Shown here: in pieces, positions 11,431 to 14,282 of the stretch
How the letters are laid out: every line of letters starts with the position of its first letter
Numbering within the stretch: position 1 is the stretch's first letter
Assembly (NCBI GenBank): GCA_050264575.1
Contig: JBLNGH010000452.1
Coordinates: forward strand, 1-14,282
DNA length: 14,282 bases
Origin: DASQFI01 sp050264575
GTDB taxonomy: Bacteria > Acidobacteriota > Vicinamibacteria > Vicinamibacterales > SCN-69-37
Reading direction: 5' to 3'
Notes under the pieces: model-generated
What the model saw: only the letters and a program-made list of their open reading frames with translations
What the model was told of the DNA's origin: nothing
The model's database searches: none
Position numbers and translations under genes: made by a program

Positions 11431-11458
11431 TTGGGCCTTGGACCTTGGGCCTTGGGCC
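11431..11458. repeat. Heptanucleotide tandem array D, four units
   Basis: Consecutive 7-mers TTGGGCC, TTGGACC, TTGGGCC, TTGGGCC, ending 7 bp before the GNAT stop codon. Its unit is unrelated to that of array C in the same gap. Between the two arrays is about 60 bp in which only a short inverted repeat (AAGGT-CA-ACCTT, 11393-11404) was seen. Confidence 0.8.
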
Positions 11459-11464
11459 TACGTC

Positions 11465-12301
11465 TTACTTACTCAATAGATACGCTCCCCCGCCCCGGTC
11501 GCGGTCGACGAAAAAATCCACGGCGCGGTATCCGCGCGCGAAGTACGTCTGAAACGCGCGGCGAGTCGCGTCTCGCCAGGCGAGCGCGCGATCCGTCGCC
11601 GCCTGCTGCATCTCGCCGAAGCGCGCAGGAATCGCAATCGTCACGCGCGAGTCGTCAAGATCGGTTCGGACGTCGGTACACGTGTCCCATCCGCCGTCGG
11701 TCCGCACATTCAGCACAGCCGCAGCGTCGAGGACGTCACGGCTTCGCGCCGTGAGCGGCGCGATGGATTTGCTCGCAGCTTGATCGCGTCGATCATACCG
11801 ACGCACGACATGTGGACGCTCGAGCCACCACTCGGCGACGAGGCGATCGGTGGCCGTGCCACGATGCAGTGGCCCCGACATGCGACCGTACGCATCGACG
11901 AGATAGGCACCGGCCACGCACCCGAGCTGTGAGAGATTCAGGTGCGCGTTCAACGCCTGAAGCGGATCGAACGTCCATTCGATGAGCTTCACACCCTGCG
12001 CCAGCACGCGATCGCGCTGCGCCCATTTGAGGCGCTCGCCCGTTCGGTGTCCGCGTGCGCCGGGCACCACCCCAAGCATGTGCGACCAGTGCGTGCGCTC
12101 GTCATCGCGCCAGCCCGGCAGCGACCAGACGAATCCTACGAGCTCGTTCCCTTGGTACGCGCCGACGAGGACACCGCCGCGCTTGATGGATGCGACGAGC
12201 AACGACGCGGGCACTACCTCGCTGTCCCGCCCCCAGACCGCTTCCTGCACGCCGACGACGGCCCGGCAGCCGTCGAGATCGCGGATGTCACGAAGCTCCA
12301 T
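11465..12301 (-). CDS. GNAT-superfamily acetyltransferase, COG3375-like
   Basis: The 278-residue protein has a GNAT core with the acetyl-CoA loop VVPGARGHRTGERL (78-91). It then shows the block characteristic of the COG3375 group: IEWTFDPLQALNAHLNLSQL (107-126), then YGRMSGPLHRGTATDRLVAEWWL (138-160). The substrate of this group is not known to me. The ATG at 12301 lies inside the last codons of the HAD gene (14-nt overlap), so the two are translationally coupled. The C-terminal 100 residues, after the acetyltransferase domain, show no motif I recognise. Length is normal for the group. Confidence 0.85.
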   Translation of the reverse strand: MELRDIRDLDGCRAVVGVQEAVWGRDSEVVPASLLVASIKRGGVLVGAYQGNELVGFVWSLPGWRDDERTHWSHMLGVVPGARGHRTGERLKWAQRDRVLAQGVKLIEWTFDPLQALNAHLNLSQLGCVAGAYLVDAYGRMSGPLHRGTATDRLVAEWWLERPHVVRRYDRRDQAASKSIAPLTARSRDVLDAAAVLNVRTDGGWDTCTDVRTDLDDSRVTIAIPARFGEMQQAATDRALAWRDATRRAFQTYFARGYRAVDFFVDRDRGGGAYLLSK

Positions 12302-13001
12302 GAACCGCCATGAACGTCGCGATCAGCGTGGGCAGCTCCGTGAGCGTGCGGATCACCGGCACGTTGGCGTCGACGTCGGGCGGTCGCTGACCGCGGGCGA
12401 GCAACACGCCGCGCATCCCCGCCTCCCTCGCACCGAGGACGTCGTGCGCCAGGCTGTCGCCGACCATGACCGCCTCCGACGCCGCGACACGCATCAGATC
12501 GAGCGCCGCGCGAAAAATGCTGGGATGCGGTTTCATGAACCCGTGATCGGACGACGACACGGTGACCGAAATGAGTCCGTCCAGCTCGAAGTGCGACTGA
12601 AACGACGCCAGACACCGATGCGTGTTCGAGATGAGGCCCAGCCGGACGCCTTGCGCCCGCAGCGCGCGCAGCGTGCCGGCGACGTCGTCGTAGAGCGAAA
12701 AATGATGGTGGCGCGCCCAGTCGTCGTACATTTCCTGCGCGACGTGCTCGACGCCCGGGCCGGTGCCGCCCATCAGCTCGATGATGCGCCGCGTGTAGTT
12801 GAGGAAGACCCGCGCGTCGTACAGCTGATCGGCGGCGTCGAGCACCGACGCCGCGCCGGCCACGGCCGCGTCGAATTTCGCGGCGTCCACGACGACCCCG
12901 TGGCGAGCGCAGTTGGCCTCGTAGCCGACGCTCTGAAACCGCGGACCTGGATGAATGAGCGTGAAATCGACGTCGAAGAAGACGGCAGCAGTGCTGGCCA
13001 C
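12288..13001 (-). CDS. HAD-superfamily hydrolase (phosphatase-like)
   Basis: The 237-residue protein carries all four HAD motifs: DVDFT (10-14) with the nucleophile and acid aspartates, the motif II serine/threonine in LISNTH, the motif III lysine in MKPHP, and VGDSLAHD as motif IV. An alpha-helical cap lies between motifs I and II, as in subfamily I phosphatases such as phosphoglycolate phosphatase-like or haloacid dehalogenase-like enzymes. Substrate unknown. GTG 13001 is preferred to TTG 13010 because TATAAT overlaps the TTG and GGAG lies just before the GTG. It is followed with overlap by the GNAT gene and diverges from ileS. Confidence 0.87.
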   Translation of the reverse strand: MASTAAVFFDVDFTLIHPGPRFQSVGYEANCARHGVVVDAAKFDAAVAGAASVLDAADQLYDARVFLNYTRRIIELMGGTGPGVEHVAQEMYDDWARHHHFSLYDDVAGTLRALRAQGVRLGLISNTHRCLASFQSHFELDGLISVTVSSSDHGFMKPHPSIFRAALDLMRVAASEAVMVGDSLAHDVLGAREAGMRGVLLARGQRPPDVDANVPVIRTLTELPTLIATFMAVHGAS

Positions 13002-13009
13002 CGGCTCCA

Positions 13010-13019
13010 ATTATAGAAT
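13010..13019. promoter_or_regulatory. Overlapping bidirectional -10 elements between HAD gene and ileS
   Basis: The stretch TTATAGAAT gives TATAAT on the minus strand (13015-13010), 8 nt before the HAD GTG, and TAGAAT on the plus strand (13014-13019), 15 nt before the ileS ATG. Clear -35 elements are not visible on either side. The divergent genes share 33 bp. There is no room for a T-box leader before ileS. Confidence 0.5.
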
Positions 13020-13034
13020 GTAGGTTTTGGTCAG

Positions 13035-14282
13035 ATGCGCGACTGGAAAGAGACGCTCAATCTTCCCCGCACCGACTTCCCGATGAAGGCGAACCTGCCG
13101 GTGACCGAGCCGGCGACGATCGCCCGCTGGGACGACATGGGTCTGTACGCGCGGACGCGCGAAGCGCGCCGCGGCCGGCCGCGATTCGTCCTGCACGACG
13201 GTCCGCCGTACGCCAACGGCCAGATTCACATCGGCACGGCGCTCAACAAGATTCTGAAGGATCTCGTCGTCAAGTCGCGCTCGATGGCCGGATTCGACGC
13301 ACCCTACGTCCCGGGATGGGATTGTCACGGGCTGCCGATCGAGCTCAACGTGGAGAAGGAGCTCGGCGCGGCCGCGAAGGATCGATCGCCGGTCGAGTTC
13401 CGCCGCGCCTGCCGCGCGTACGCGGAACGGTTCGTCGCGTCCCAGCGCGACGATTTCAAGCGGCTGGGCGTGATCGGGGATTGGAATCATCCGTACCTGA
13501 CGATGGCGCCGGCGTTTCAGGCGACGATCGTTCGCGCGCTGGGCAAGTTCGTCGCGCGCGGGTTCGTCTACAAGGGCAAGAAGCCCGTGCATTGGTGCCT
13601 GCGCGATCGCACGGCGCTGGCCGAAGCGGAGGTCGAGTACGAAGATCACACGTCGCCGTCGATCTACGTCGAGTTCCCGCTTGCGACGGATGACACGCTC
13701 CTCACTACGCGCGCACCGGCGCTGGCCGGCCGCAACGTCAGCGTCCTGATCTGGACGACGACGCCGTGGACCATTCCGTCGAATCTGGCGGTGGCATTCC
13801 ATCCGGACGCCATGTACGGCGCGTATGAAGTGGCCTCCGGCGAAGGTGATCGCGTGGTCATCGTCGCCGAGGCGCTGGCCGAGACCGTCAGCACGGTGAC
13901 CGGCCGTCCGCTCGGACGCAAGGTCGCAAGTCTCCTGGGCGAAAACTTCGAGCGCGTCCGGTTTCGGCATCCGTTCTACGACCGTGACTCGCTCGGGGTC
14001 CTCGGCGAGTACGTCACGCTGGAGCAAGGTACCGGCGCCGTCCACACCGCCCCCGGCCATGGCTCCGACGACTTCGCCACAGGCGTCCGCTACGGCCTCG
14101 ACATTTACGCGCCGATCGGCGTCGACGGGCGATTCACGCGCGACACGGGAATCGTGGGAGGACTGAAAGTCTTCGAAGCGAATCCGGTTGTCGAGGCGAC
14201 GCTTCGCGAGCACGGCCGTCTCTGGTTCCGCACGGAGTTCCGCCACTCGTATCCGCACTGCTGGCGGTGTCATCAGCCGGTC
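13035..14282 (+). CDS. ileS: Isoleucyl-tRNA synthetase, N-terminal part (runs off window)
   Basis: The frame is open from ATG 13035 to the window end, 416 codons; the full enzyme is usually about 930-1000 residues. It charges tRNA-Ile and edits mischarged valine. Motifs: MKANLPVTEP (17-26), VLHDGPPYANGQIHIGT (52-68) with the class I HIGH site as HIGT, PGWDCHGLPIE, the CP1 editing domain WTTTPWTIPSN and GTGAVHTAPGHGSDD, and YPHCWRCHQPV at the end. HIGT in place of HIGH is a known variant position but worth noting. The KMSKS region and C-terminal part lie outside. An antisense open frame across 13011-14273 is a shadow. Confidence 0.95.
   Translation, partial: MRDWKETLNLPRTDFPMKANLPVTEPATIARWDDMGLYARTREARRGRPRFVLHDGPPYANGQIHIGTALNKILKDLVVKSRSMAGFDAPYVPGWDCHGLPIELNVEKELGAAAKDRSPVEFRRACRAYAERFVASQRDDFKRLGVIGDWNHPYLTMAPAFQATIVRALGKFVARGFVYKGKKPVHWCLRDRTALAEAEVEYEDHTSPSIYVEFPLATDDTLLTTRAPALAGRNVSVLIWTTTPWTIPSNLAVAFHPDAMYGAYEVASGEGDRVVIVAEALAETVSTVTGRPLGRKVASLLGENFERVRFRHPFYDRDSLGVLGEYVTLEQGTGAVHTAPGHGSDDFATGVRYGLDIYAPIGVDGRFTRDTGIVGGLKVFEANPVVEATLREHGRLWFRTEFRHSYPHCWRCHQPV

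Noticed and set aside
8065..11458. Heptamer arrays as CRISPR
   Set aside because: Units are 7 bp, contiguous and without spacers; no cas gene is present.
13011..14273. Long minus-strand open frame opposite ileS
   Set aside because: The plus strand encodes unmistakable isoleucyl-tRNA synthetase motifs across the whole stretch; the antisense frame is Arg-rich and has no recognisable domain.

Overview
This window is GC-rich chromosomal DNA, densely packed on both strands. The mix of housekeeping genes, the short divergent promoters and the proteins with acidobacterial flavour (a signal-peptide SAM methyltransferase, a membrane-anchored phosphodiesterase-like protein ending in an LGYL tail) suggest an Acidobacteriota genome, perhaps Vicinamibacteria. 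That assignment is inference; no rRNA or other taxonomic marker is present.

Layout. (1) 1-1466, minus strand: erpA (Fe-S carrier), a Fur regulator fused to a ferritin-like/rubrerythrin-type diiron domain, then after a 106-bp gap the first 15 codons of a probable ABC transporter ATPase. (2) 1485-6646, plus strand, tightly packed: glucose-6-phosphate isomerase (the type usually fused to transaldolase), a probably exported SAM methyltransferase, a polyprenyl diphosphate synthase, and a membrane protein with a degenerate alkaline-phosphatase/phosphodiesterase domain. (3) 6656-7261, minus: biotin transporter BioY, divergent from (4) 7281-11306, plus: thiD, moaE, moaD, prfA, prmC and a HIT protein. 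(5) 11465-13001, minus: HAD phosphatase overlapping a COG3375-like GNAT acetyltransferase. (6) 13035-14282, plus: the N-terminal 416 codons of ileS, running off the window end.

The most unusual gene is the Fur-diiron fusion. It keeps the Fur metal and zinc ligands and a complete E, ExxH, E, ExxH diiron ligand set in one chain, and it lies in an apparent operon with an Fe-S carrier. This points to one protein that couples iron or peroxide chemistry to DNA binding.

The non-coding DNA is also notable. All four gene gaps over 30 bp between thiD and the GNAT gene are filled with repeats. Three of them hold four different period-7 tandem arrays, and the prmC-HIT gap is a nested palindrome with a perfect 23-bp inverted repeat that carries DnaA-box-like motifs. 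A REP-like palindrome sits in frame inside the phosphodiesterase-like gene, and a perfect 14-bp inverted repeat flanks the promoter region of the ABC gene. Several genes have a TANNNT hexamer 6-8 nt before the start codon, the signature expected of leaderless transcripts. No tRNA, rRNA, CRISPR, insertion sequence or transposase gene was seen.
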